In this document: one piece after another, positions 5,907 through 12,728 of the stretch | How positions within the stretch are numbered: the stretch's first letter is position 1 | Layout of the letters: every line of letters starts with the position of its first letter | NCBI GenBank assembly: GCA_900757655.1 | Contig: CAAEOT010000001.1 | Location: 1-14,608, forward strand | Length of the DNA stretch: 14,608 nucleotides | Direction of reading: 5' to 3' | Source of the DNA: an uncultured Oscillospiraceae bacterium | Lineage (GTDB): Bacteria > Bacillota > Clostridia > Oscillospirales > Oscillospiraceae | The notes under the pieces: generated by a model | Seen by the model: the letters and a program-made list of their open reading frames with translations, nothing else | Told to the model about the DNA's origin: nothing | The model's database searches: none | Translations under genes and position numbers: made by a program

Positions 5907-6902
5907 ATGGACTATACGGATGCGCCGCAGGTGCTGCGCGACTTTTTGATTTATCATGAAACGATCTGCGGACATTCCAAGGCTACGGTCGATCAGTATT
6001 ATCTTGATCTGCGGATGTTCCTGCGGTTTTTGAAGCTTGATCGTGGGCTCGTACCGCGCACGGCTGAATTGGACGAGATCTCCATCGCAGATGTCGATAT
6101 TTCCTTTCTGCGTGCAGTGACACTCACGGAGGTTTACAGTTTTTTGGCCTATCTGTCGCGCGACCGCGTCAAGCAGCCGAATGCGCACGAGCTGGAATAC
6201 GGCCTGAGTGCGAACTCCCGTGCGCGCAAAATCGCAGCGATCCGCAGCTTTTTCAAATATCTGACTGTGAAAGCGAAGCTGCTGGAGGAAAACCCGGTGC
6301 AGGATCTCGACTCCCCGAAGATCCCTAAGACGCTCCCCCACTATCTCACACTGGAAGAGAGCAAGCGGCTGCTGTCTGCCGTGGATGGGAAAAACAAGGA
6401 ACGTGATTATTGCATTCTGTGTATTTTTCTCAACTGCGGTCTGCGTATCTCGGAGCTGGTCGGTTTGAACCTCCAGGATGACCACGGAGACAGTCTGCGT
6501 ATCCTTGGCAAGGGCAACAAAGAGCGTGTCGTTTACCTCAATGATGCCTGCCGCGAAGCGCTCGACCGCTATCTGGCTGTACGCAGTGAAATTGCGCCGC
6601 CGCGCACAACAGCCATGTTTCTCTCCAATCGGCGCACGCGCATCAGCTGCGATTCTGTACAGGTCATGGTTAAGAAGAATCTGACTCGTGCGGGGCTGGA
6701 TGCCAGCCAATATTCCACACATAAACTGCGGCATACGGCGGCGACCCTCATGCTGCAAAACGGTGTGGATGTGCGCACGCTGCAGGAAGTGCTCGGCCAT
6801 GAGCACCTGAACACAACGCAGATTTACACACACGTGGATAATGACCAGCTGCGCACGGCAGCGGCGGCAAATCCGCTGGGAGAGTTTTCCCCTAACGAGT
6901 AA
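5907..6902 (+). CDS. Tyrosine recombinase, XerC/XerD family
   Basis: This 331-aa protein has an N-terminal SAM-like DNA-binding domain (about 8-120) and a C-terminal catalytic domain. The complete tyrosine-recombinase set is visible: R180 (GLRISEL), K202 (GKGNKER), H272 and R275 (THKLRHTAAT), H298 (LGHEHLNTTQIYTH) and nucleophile Y307. Xer enzymes resolve chromosome dimers at dif near the terminus. This one is about 30 residues longer than E. coli XerC or XerD, mainly through an insertion around 45-65. The start at 5907 is preferred over 5874 because GAGGTG (5895-5900) lies six bases before it and the earlier start falls inside the palindrome. XerC and XerD cannot be told apart here. No mobile-element genes surround it, so a housekeeping role is likelier than a phage integrase. 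Confidence 0.9.
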   Translation: MDYTDAPQVLRDFLIYHETICGHSKATVDQYYLDLRMFLRFLKLDRGLVPRTAELDEISIADVDISFLRAVTLTEVYSFLAYLSRDRVKQPNAHELEYGLSANSRARKIAAIRSFFKYLTVKAKLLEENPVQDLDSPKIPKTLPHYLTLEESKRLLSAVDGKNKERDYCILCIFLNCGLRISELVGLNLQDDHGDSLRILGKGNKERVVYLNDACREALDRYLAVRSEIAPPRTTAMFLSNRRTRISCDSVQVMVKKNLTRAGLDASQYSTHKLRHTAATLMLQNGVDVRTLQEVLGHEHLNTTQIYTHVDNDQLRTAAAANPLGEFSPNE

Positions 6903-6918
6903 CGAGAATACGACGAAA

Positions 6919-6956
6919 AAACTCTCCGATTCCTGAAAACAGGGATCGGAGAGTTT
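6919..6956. terminator. Bidirectional terminator between convergent genes
   Basis: AAACTCTCCGAT (6919-6930) pairs perfectly with ATCGGAGAGTTT (6945-6956); inside it CCTG pairs with CAGG around AAAA. On the minus strand the stem runs into T6 (complement of 6915-6920), a strong terminator for the P-type-ATPase-like gene. On the + strand it ends xer. Confidence 0.85.
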
Positions 6957-6962
6957 GCTTTC

Positions 6963-8633
6963 TTATTTGGATTTGACCTTCGGCAGGTAATCGCGGACGC
7001 GATGATGCGGCTTGTCGAAGCCAAACGCACGAATTGCCATCAGCAGTGTGCCGAGCGCGGCGGCGCCATCCAGAACGGCGGCGAACCACAGCGTGCAGTA
7101 GCCGAGCTCTGCCATCACCAGCAGCAGGACCTTCACAACAACGCCAATCGCCAGATGCTCGCGGCAGATCCCCTCGACCCAGCCGGCCGTTTCGATTGCC
7201 TCCGGCAGCAGGTACGGATCTTGGCTCGTGAGCAGGATATCGGCGTCAAACCGCTCGTTGCTCTCCTCTGGAATCACACAGGCGTCAAGATCAGCGGACG
7301 AGTGCTCCGGATGTGCCGTGCAGCGGCGGTCGTAATACAGCAGCAGTTCCCCGTCACTCAGGTTATTCACCTGTTGCGACAGAATCTGCTCCTTTTCTGC
7401 TCCGCTGCACTTGCAGTAGAGATGGTCTGCTTTGAGTTCCTTCGCGTTCTCGGATACGGAGTCGTTGCTGGCGTTGCTGAAGAGCGTGATTGTATGCACA
7501 CCCAGTGCGCGCAGCTCTTTGAGTGCGGGCTTCGTGTCCGACTGCACAACTTCCTGCAGCAGGATCTTGCCTGCATACTGCTCGCCGACGGATACGTAGA
7601 CCACATAGCCGTCCGTTAGGTCCGCATCCGGAATGTCCACACCCTTGAGGATCATCAGCTCGCGTGTACCAACGCAAACGCGGGTCGATTCGATGTAAAC
7701 TTCCACACCGCTCTCCGGAATATCCACTGCGCGGGAGAGATATTGTGTGAGGATGGGGCCGCTGTACGCAGCGCAAATTGCGCGAGCCGTGCGGCTGCTC
7801 GAGCAGGACTCCGCATTCGCCGCCAGCTGCAGCAGCGCTTCCGGCGTCAGCTGACTGGACTTTACACTCACCACTTTCGGGAGCTGGATGTCTCCCTCCC
7901 CTTCGTCGACCACAACTGCACGCACGGCGTTGAGCGCACGCATACTGCGGCAGCTGCGAAACAGCACGTCGCAGCGGTAAGCGCCGTTGACGGCACTATA
8001 CCACACCAGAGGCACGGAAATAAGCAGTGCGCACGGCGTGGAAAGGAAGAGCACGATCATGGCGGCGTGAATTGCCCGGGAAACCGTCGCAATTTTGAGA
8101 ACGATCTCCAGCACGGCAACCAGCACCGCAATGCACAAACCGGCCGGTGCAAGATACCCGACCCATTTTGGGGCGGAAAATTCAGCCGGAGAATGGATCT
8201 CACCGCCGACGGCGGCCTCCAGCGTTTTCTTCGCATGAACGGTAACGACTGCGATCAGGATCGAAACGACCCGGTACACGAGCAGAAAAACAGCGGCGTC
8301 CACTGGCTGTCCGACCGCCATGGTACCGATCACGCACACGACCACGATCACGGACGGTCGGAATACTTGCCGGTCGAGAATGCAGACAATCGCAGCGGCA
8401 AGATAATCATATCCGGCGGCAAGCACGGACAGAACCAAAAGCACGTAGCGCAGCACGGTGCTGTGCACAAGTGCGCCGACAATGCACAGGATCAACGCCG
8501 CCGCTAAGCGCGCGATCAGCGTAAGATCAAGCCCCGTTTCCGGAAACAGCCGCAGCGTTTTCCAATCATAATCCGGCCGGTCGGCAGCAAAACAGCTTGC
8601 AGACAGCCGCGTCAGAAGTTCCTGAAAATTCAT
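6963..8633 (-). CDS. Degenerate P-type ATPase-like membrane protein (pseudoenzyme)
   Basis: This 556-aa protein follows the P1B heavy-metal ATPase plan but has lost its catalysis. Hydrophobic helices lie at about 37-57, 62-85, 94-110, 112-133, 158-182, 187-218, 493-512 and 514-537. The family's CPC metal site reads STPCALLISVP (T199-P200-C201). The phosphorylation motif DKTGT reads DEGEGD (243-248), keeping only the Asp. The nucleotide-domain His-Pro of SEHPLARAI reads SSSRTARAI. TGD of the P-domain reads SNAS, and GDGxNDAP is replaced by YYDRRCTAHP near 434-442. The ~100-residue actuator domain with TGE is absent: only about 25 residues separate helices 4 and 5. Similarity returns in DADILLTSQDPYLLPEAI and LDGAAALGTLLMAIRAF. 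The frame is open throughout. Ribosome site AGGGGGAA precedes ATG, and the gene lies 44 bases after fba with no terminator seen. It is unlikely to pump ions; a sensor, scaffold or passive carrier is conceivable. Confidence 0.75.
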   Translation of the reverse strand: MNFQELLTRLSASCFAADRPDYDWKTLRLFPETGLDLTLIARLAAALILCIVGALVHSTVLRYVLLVLSVLAAGYDYLAAAIVCILDRQVFRPSVIVVVCVIGTMAVGQPVDAAVFLLVYRVVSILIAVVTVHAKKTLEAAVGGEIHSPAEFSAPKWVGYLAPAGLCIAVLVAVLEIVLKIATVSRAIHAAMIVLFLSTPCALLISVPLVWYSAVNGAYRCDVLFRSCRSMRALNAVRAVVVDEGEGDIQLPKVVSVKSSQLTPEALLQLAANAESCSSSRTARAICAAYSGPILTQYLSRAVDIPESGVEVYIESTRVCVGTRELMILKGVDIPDADLTDGYVVYVSVGEQYAGKILLQEVVQSDTKPALKELRALGVHTITLFSNASNDSVSENAKELKADHLYCKCSGAEKEQILSQQVNNLSDGELLLYYDRRCTAHPEHSSADLDACVIPEESNERFDADILLTSQDPYLLPEAIETAGWVEGICREHLAIGVVVKVLLLVMAELGYCTLWFAAVLDGAAALGTLLMAIRAFGFDKPHHRVRDYLPKVKSK

Positions 8634-8677
8634 GGGTGTTCCCCCTGTTCAGACTGAGCAGCGCGTCGGATGGCAGC

Positions 8678-9613
8678 TCAGGCTTTTCCGTCGCAGCCGA
8701 GCACATCGACGATCTTGTGCTTGACGAGCTGCTTGATGTTTTCACGTGCGGGGCCGAGATACTTTCTCGGGTCAAACTCCGCCGGGTGCTCCGCAAGATA
8801 TTTGCGGATCGTGCCGGTCATGGCCAGACGCAGGTCAGAATCAATATTGATCTTGCACACGGCCAGACGCGCCGCCTGACGCAGCTGATCCTCCGGCACG
8901 CCGATCGCACCGGGCATATCGCCGCCGAATTCGTTGATCATCTGAACATATTCCTGCGGCACGGACGACGAGCCATGCAACACGATCGGGAAGCCGGGCA
9001 GGCGCTCGGAAACTTCCTCGAGAATGTCAAACCGGAGCTGCGGCTTTGTTCCGGGCTTGAACTTATAGGCGCCGTGGCTCGTGCCGATTGCGATTGCGAG
9101 TGAATCGCAGCCGGTACGCTCAACAAATTCCTGCACATCCTCCGGGCGCGTATAGGACGAATCCTCGGCCTTGACCTTGACATCGTCCTCAATGCCGGCC
9201 AGCGTGCCGAGCTCTGCCTCCACAACAGCACCGTGCGCGTGCGCGTATTCCACGACCTGACGCGTCAGCGCGACATTTTCCTCAAACGGCTTGGAGGAGG
9301 CATCGATCATGACAGAAGAAAAACCGTCATCGACGCAGGCCTTGCACAACTCGAACGAGTCCCCATGATCCAGATGAAGACAGATTGGCAGACCGGTCTC
9401 GATAACGGCAGCTTCCACCAGCTTGACCAGGTACGTACGGTTGGCATACTTGCGCGCACCGGAGGATACCTGCAGAATTACCGGCGCATTGCACTCTTTG
9501 GCAGCCTCCGTGATGCCCTGAATGATCTCCATATTGTTCACGTTGAAGGCGCCGATGGCATAGCCGCCCGCATACGCTTTTGCAAACATTTCCTGAGAAG
9601 TTACAATCGACAT
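8678..9613 (-). CDS. fba: Class II fructose-1,6-bisphosphate aldolase
   Basis: This 311-aa zinc-dependent aldolase splits fructose 1,6-bisphosphate into glyceraldehyde 3-phosphate and dihydroxyacetone phosphate in glycolysis, and reverses this in gluconeogenesis. Family marks are GGYAIGAFNVNNMEIIQGI, HLDHGDSFE (catalytic D82, zinc H83), EAELG (E134), GTSHGAYKF (zinc H180), LHGSSSVP (zinc H213) and the phosphate loop KINIDSDLR. Length and order are normal. ATG at 9613 gives the usual MxxVT start. An in-frame TTG at 9619 is better spaced from the ribosome site AAGTGAG (5 bases rather than 11), so a two-residue longer form is possible. It is divergent from the PPi-type phosphofructokinase, whose product is its substrate. 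The P-type-ATPase-like gene follows on the same strand. Confidence 0.95.
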   Translation of the reverse strand: MSIVTSQEMFAKAYAGGYAIGAFNVNNMEIIQGITEAAKECNAPVILQVSSGARKYANRTYLVKLVEAAVIETGLPICLHLDHGDSFELCKACVDDGFSSVMIDASSKPFEENVALTRQVVEYAHAHGAVVEAELGTLAGIEDDVKVKAEDSSYTRPEDVQEFVERTGCDSLAIAIGTSHGAYKFKPGTKPQLRFDILEEVSERLPGFPIVLHGSSSVPQEYVQMINEFGGDMPGAIGVPEDQLRQAARLAVCKINIDSDLRLAMTGTIRKYLAEHPAEFDPRKYLGPARENIKQLVKHKIVDVLGCDGKA

Positions 9614-9635
9614 TGACAAGTCAACTCACTTTCAT

Positions 9636-9664
9636 ATAATATATAGAACAGCAATATGATCCAA
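9636..9664 (-). promoter_or_regulatory. Sigma-A promoter for fba
   Basis: On the minus strand TTGGAT (9664-9659), 17 bases, TATTAT (9641-9636), about 20 bases before the start codon. The leader is therefore short. Confidence 0.6.
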
Positions 9665-9700
9665 AACAGATAATCGATTCAATTTATTTTACACATGTTT

Positions 9701-9709
9701 TGAGATAAT
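9701..9709 (+). promoter_or_regulatory. Possible extended -10 promoter for pfp
   Basis: TGA followed by GATAAT (9704-9709) gives an extended -10 element. No good -35 hexamer is found 16-18 bases upstream. It lies in the AT-rich 160-bp gap shared with fba, about 65 bases before the pfp start. Confidence 0.35.
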
Positions 9710-9773
9710 ATCAATAGCGGAATTCAATGTTTCAGTAAAATCTATCAATTCTTTGAATTTGTGGAGGTGCGTT

Positions 9774-11015
9774 ATGTCCGGTGAATTGAGAGGCGCGTGT
9801 ATCTTTGGGCAGTCCGGCGGGCCGACTGCAGTCATCAATGCCAGCGCCTACGGAGTACTCAAGACTGCGTTGGAATCCGATGCCATTACCAACGTTTACG
9901 GTGCTGCCCACGGCATCCGCGGCGTTCTGGATGATCGCCTGTATGATATCGGTCAGGAGGATCCGGATGAGCTCAGTCTGCTTCTGCACACGCCGTCGTC
10001 GGAGCTGGGCTCCTGCCGCTACAAAATGGCGGATCCGGACACGGACGATACGGATTACCGGCGCATTCTGGAGATCTTTCAGAAATACAACGTGCGCTAC
10101 TTCTTCTATAACGGCGGCAACGACTCCATGGACACCTGCAACAAGATCAGCCGCTATATGCAGGCGCACGATTGGGACTGCCGCGTGATGGGTGTGCCCA
10201 AGACCATCGACAACGACCTCTTCGGCACCGATCACTGTCCGGGCTTTGCGAGCGCAGCCAAGTACATAGCGACCTCCTGCATGGAAGTTTCCAAAGACTG
10301 CCGCGTGTATGACACCGGCACGATCACGGTTGTGGAGATCATGGGCCGCCATGCTGGATGGCTGGCCGGCAGCGCCGCGCTGGCATCAGCCTGCGGCTCC
10401 GGACCGGATCTGATCTATCTGCCGGAAGTTGATTTTGACATGGAGCAGTTCCTTGCGGATGTGCACCGCATCTATGAGGAGAAAAACAACGTTCTTATCG
10501 CCGTTTCCGAGGGCATCCACTACGCGGACGGCTCGTTCGTTTCCGAGGCCAAGGCCTCTGCGACCGACGGCTTCGGCCATGCGCAGCTTGGCGGTCTGGC
10601 GGCGCGTCTGGCGCAGGTGATCAAAGAGCGCGAGCACGCCAAGGTGCGCGGCATTGAACTGTCGCTGCTGCAGCGCGCGGGCGCGCATCTCGCCTCCCAG
10701 ACGGATATCGATGAGGCGTTTGCTGCCGGCAAGATGGCCGTCGAGGCAGCGCTTTCCGGTGAGACCGGCAAGATGGTTGCGTTTGAGCGCGTGATGATGG
10801 ACGGTCAGTATACCTGCCGCATGAAGCTCATTCCGCTCTCCGATGTCGCAAACTATGAAAAGAAAGTCCCGGTGGAATGGATCGTGCCGGAGGGCAACAA
10901 CGTCACGCAGGACTTTATCGACTATGCCCTGCCGCTCATTCAGGGCGTGCCGGAGATCCCGCTGGAAAACGGCCTCCCACGCTATGCGCGGCTGAAAAAG
11001 GTGCTTGCAGAATAA
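9774..11015 (+). CDS. pfp: 6-phosphofructokinase, PPi-dependent type
   Basis: This 413-aa protein is in the PfkA superfamily. It phosphorylates fructose 6-phosphate at C1. Motifs are GQSGGPTAVINAS at the N-terminus, GGNDSMDT (114-121), VPKTIDNDLFGTDHCPGF (141-158, with catalytic D146) and EIMGRHAGWLAG (188-199). ATP enzymes have GGDGS and a Gly where this one has Asp (D117). An Asp there, together with Lys in PKTIDND (K143), is the known mark of pyrophosphate-using enzymes, so a reversible PPi reaction is expected. The ATG at 9774 follows GGAGGTG by four bases; the in-frame TTG at 9753 lies upstream of that ribosome site and is not used. Length suits the 400-residue PPi subgroup rather than the 320-residue ATP type. 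The donor is inferred from two residues and needs assay. Confidence 0.88.
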   Translation: MSGELRGACIFGQSGGPTAVINASAYGVLKTALESDAITNVYGAAHGIRGVLDDRLYDIGQEDPDELSLLLHTPSSELGSCRYKMADPDTDDTDYRRILEIFQKYNVRYFFYNGGNDSMDTCNKISRYMQAHDWDCRVMGVPKTIDNDLFGTDHCPGFASAAKYIATSCMEVSKDCRVYDTGTITVVEIMGRHAGWLAGSAALASACGSGPDLIYLPEVDFDMEQFLADVHRIYEEKNNVLIAVSEGIHYADGSFVSEAKASATDGFGHAQLGGLAARLAQVIKEREHAKVRGIELSLLQRAGAHLASQTDIDEAFAAGKMAVEAALSGETGKMVAFERVMMDGQYTCRMKLIPLSDVANYEKKVPVEWIVPEGNNVTQDFIDYALPLIQGVPEIPLENGLPRYARLKKVLAE

Positions 11016-11023
11016 GCAAAACG

Positions 11024-11053
11024 CAGAGTCGGCGAAAAATCGCCGGCTCTGTT
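11024..11053 (+). terminator. Hairpin terminator after pfp
   Basis: CAGAGTCGGCGA (11024-11035) pairs with TCGCCGGCTCTG (11040-11051) around AAAA, with one T-G wobble. The following T-run is weak (TTCATTT). Confidence 0.65.
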
Positions 11054-11056
11054 CAT

Positions 11057-11086
11057 TTGTGCTGTTCAAGTGCAGGAAAATATGAT
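11057..11086 (+). promoter_or_regulatory. Sigma-A promoter for ABC-F gene
   Basis: TTGTGC (11057-11062), 18 bases, TATGAT (11081-11086). It begins six bases after the pfp terminator stem and about 40 bases before the start codon. Confidence 0.55.
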
Positions 11087-11126
11087 AAACTAATGTATTA
11101 TCTATTGTAACGAAGGAGTTTCCAAA

Positions 11127-12725
11127 ATGATCACTGTTGATGACCTCTCGCTGCAGTACAGCGGCGCCCCGCTGTTTTCCAAGGTGAACCTGCAGTTTAC
11201 CCCCGGCAACTGCTATGGCATCATCGGCGCCAACGGCGCCGGCAAATCCACGTTCCTGAAGATCCTCTCCGGTCAGCTCGAGCCGAGCACCGGCAACGTC
11301 TATATCGACCCCAAGGCCAGAATGTCCGTCCTCAAGCAGGATCAGACCATGTACGATGCCTATACCGTCATGGACACGGTCATCATGGGTAACCAGCGCC
11401 TGTACGACTGCGGCAAGGAGAAGGACGCCATCTATGCCAAGGACGAGATGACGGATGAGGACGGCATTCGCGCCTCCGAGCTGGAGGAGGAGTTTGCCGA
11501 TCTCGGCGGCTGGGAGGCGGAGTCGGATGCGTCCCGCATCCTGCAGGGCCTCGGCGTCGCGCCGGAGCATCACGAGACCATGATGTCCGACATGGATCCG
11601 CGCCTGAAGGTCAAAGTCCTGCTGGCGCAGGCGCTCTTCGGCCACCCGGACATCATCCTGCTCGACGAGCCGACGAACAACCTCGACCTCGCGAGTGTCG
11701 TCTGGCTGGAGGATTTCCTGATGGATTACGACGGCACGGTGCTCGTCGTGTCGCATGACCGCTATTTTCTCAACAACGTCTGCACGCACATCGTCGATAT
11801 CGACTACGGCAAGATCAAGATGTATGTCGGCAACTATGACTTCTGGTACGAATCCAGCCAGCTCATGCAAAAGCTCGTCAAGGATCAGAACAAGCGCGCC
11901 GAGCAGAAAATTCAGGAGCTGCAGACCTTCATCGCCCGCTTCTCCGCCAACAAGTCCAAATCCCGGCAGGCGACATCCCGCCGCAAGCTGCTCGAAAAGA
12001 TCTCCGTCGAGGACATGCCCGCCTCCAGCCGCCGCTATCCGTGGGTCGGCTTCAAGGCCGAGCGCGAGCCCGGCAAGGACCGCCTGTTCGTGACGGACAT
12101 CAGTAAGACCGTCGACGGCGAAAAGCTGCTCAACCACGTGAGCTTCATTGTCGGCAAAGAGGACAAGATCGCCATTCTCGGCAAGAATGAGCTCGCCGTG
12201 ACGATGCTCTTCAAGATCCTCATGGGCGACGAGGAGCCGGACGAGGGCACGGTCAAGTGGGGCGTTTCGACCACGCAGGCCTACTTCCCGAAGGATCACA
12301 ACAGCTATTTTGAAAACTGCGACTATGACCTCATCGACTGGATGCGCCAGTTCTCTACCGATAAGCGTGAGAGCTACCTGCGCACGTTCCTTGGCCGGAT
12401 GCTGTTTTCCGGCGATGATGTCTATAAGCAGGTCAAGGTTTTGTCCGGCGGCGAAAAAGTGCGCTGCATGATCTCGAAGATGATGCTCTCGGGGGCCAAC
12501 TTCCTCGTGTTCGACCAGCCGACGAACCACCTCGATCTGGAGAGCATTGCGGCGCTCAATAACGGCATGGCTGCCTTCCCCTACAATATTATTTTTACGA
12601 GCCACGACCACCAGCTCACGCAGACGGTCGCCAACCGCATCATTGAGATCACGCCCGACGGCATCATCGACCGCCGCTGCACGTACGACGAGTATATGCA
12701 CATCGCGGGTCAGGAAGCGGAATAA
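11127..12725 (+). CDS. ABC-F ATPase with one intact and one degenerate ATP site
   Basis: This 532-aa protein has two ABC domains and no membrane segments, joined by a charged linker (about 240-310): the ABC-F plan, closest to YbiT/YkpA types. ABC-F proteins act on ribosomes as translation factors or antibiotic-protection proteins. In domain 1 Walker A GANGAGKS (34-41), Walker B LLDEPTNNLD with E181, and H210 are intact, but the LSGGQ position reads DMDPRLK (155-161). In domain 2 Walker A reads GKNELAVTM (352-360), without the GKS/T lysine motif, and Walker B reads VFDQPTNHLD with Q464 for the catalytic Glu, while LSGGEKVR (439-446) is intact. So Walker A1 plus signature 2 form one complete site and every part of the other is lost. 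GAAGGAG lies before ATG. rlmD follows three bases after the stop, suggesting a shared role at the ribosome. Resistance function is not shown. Confidence 0.9.
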   Translation: MITVDDLSLQYSGAPLFSKVNLQFTPGNCYGIIGANGAGKSTFLKILSGQLEPSTGNVYIDPKARMSVLKQDQTMYDAYTVMDTVIMGNQRLYDCGKEKDAIYAKDEMTDEDGIRASELEEEFADLGGWEAESDASRILQGLGVAPEHHETMMSDMDPRLKVKVLLAQALFGHPDIILLDEPTNNLDLASVVWLEDFLMDYDGTVLVVSHDRYFLNNVCTHIVDIDYGKIKMYVGNYDFWYESSQLMQKLVKDQNKRAEQKIQELQTFIARFSANKSKSRQATSRRKLLEKISVEDMPASSRRYPWVGFKAEREPGKDRLFVTDISKTVDGEKLLNHVSFIVGKEDKIAILGKNELAVTMLFKILMGDEEPDEGTVKWGVSTTQAYFPKDHNSYFENCDYDLIDWMRQFSTDKRESYLRTFLGRMLFSGDDVYKQVKVLSGGEKVRCMISKMMLSGANFLVFDQPTNHLDLESIAALNNGMAAFPYNIIFTSHDHQLTQTVANRIIEITPDGIIDRRCTYDEYMHIAGQEAE

Positions 12726-12728
12726 GCT

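Noticed and set aside
5817..6833. A 338-codon minus-strand frame opposite xer.
   Set aside because: The xer gene on the + strand has all catalytic residues; the antisense product is low-complexity His/Arg/Gln-rich.
8650..8677. CTGAGC/GCTCAG inverted repeat between fba and the P-type-ATPase-like gene as a terminator.
   Set aside because: The stem is only six uninterrupted pairs with a 16-base loop, and no T-run follows on the minus strand.
12180..12210. Possible sequencing error or frameshift removing Walker A in ABC-F domain 2.
   Set aside because: The frame and flanking family sequence (EDKIAILG before, LFKILMGDEEPDEG after) are continuous, and the other motifs of the same site are lost as well, so the change looks genuine.
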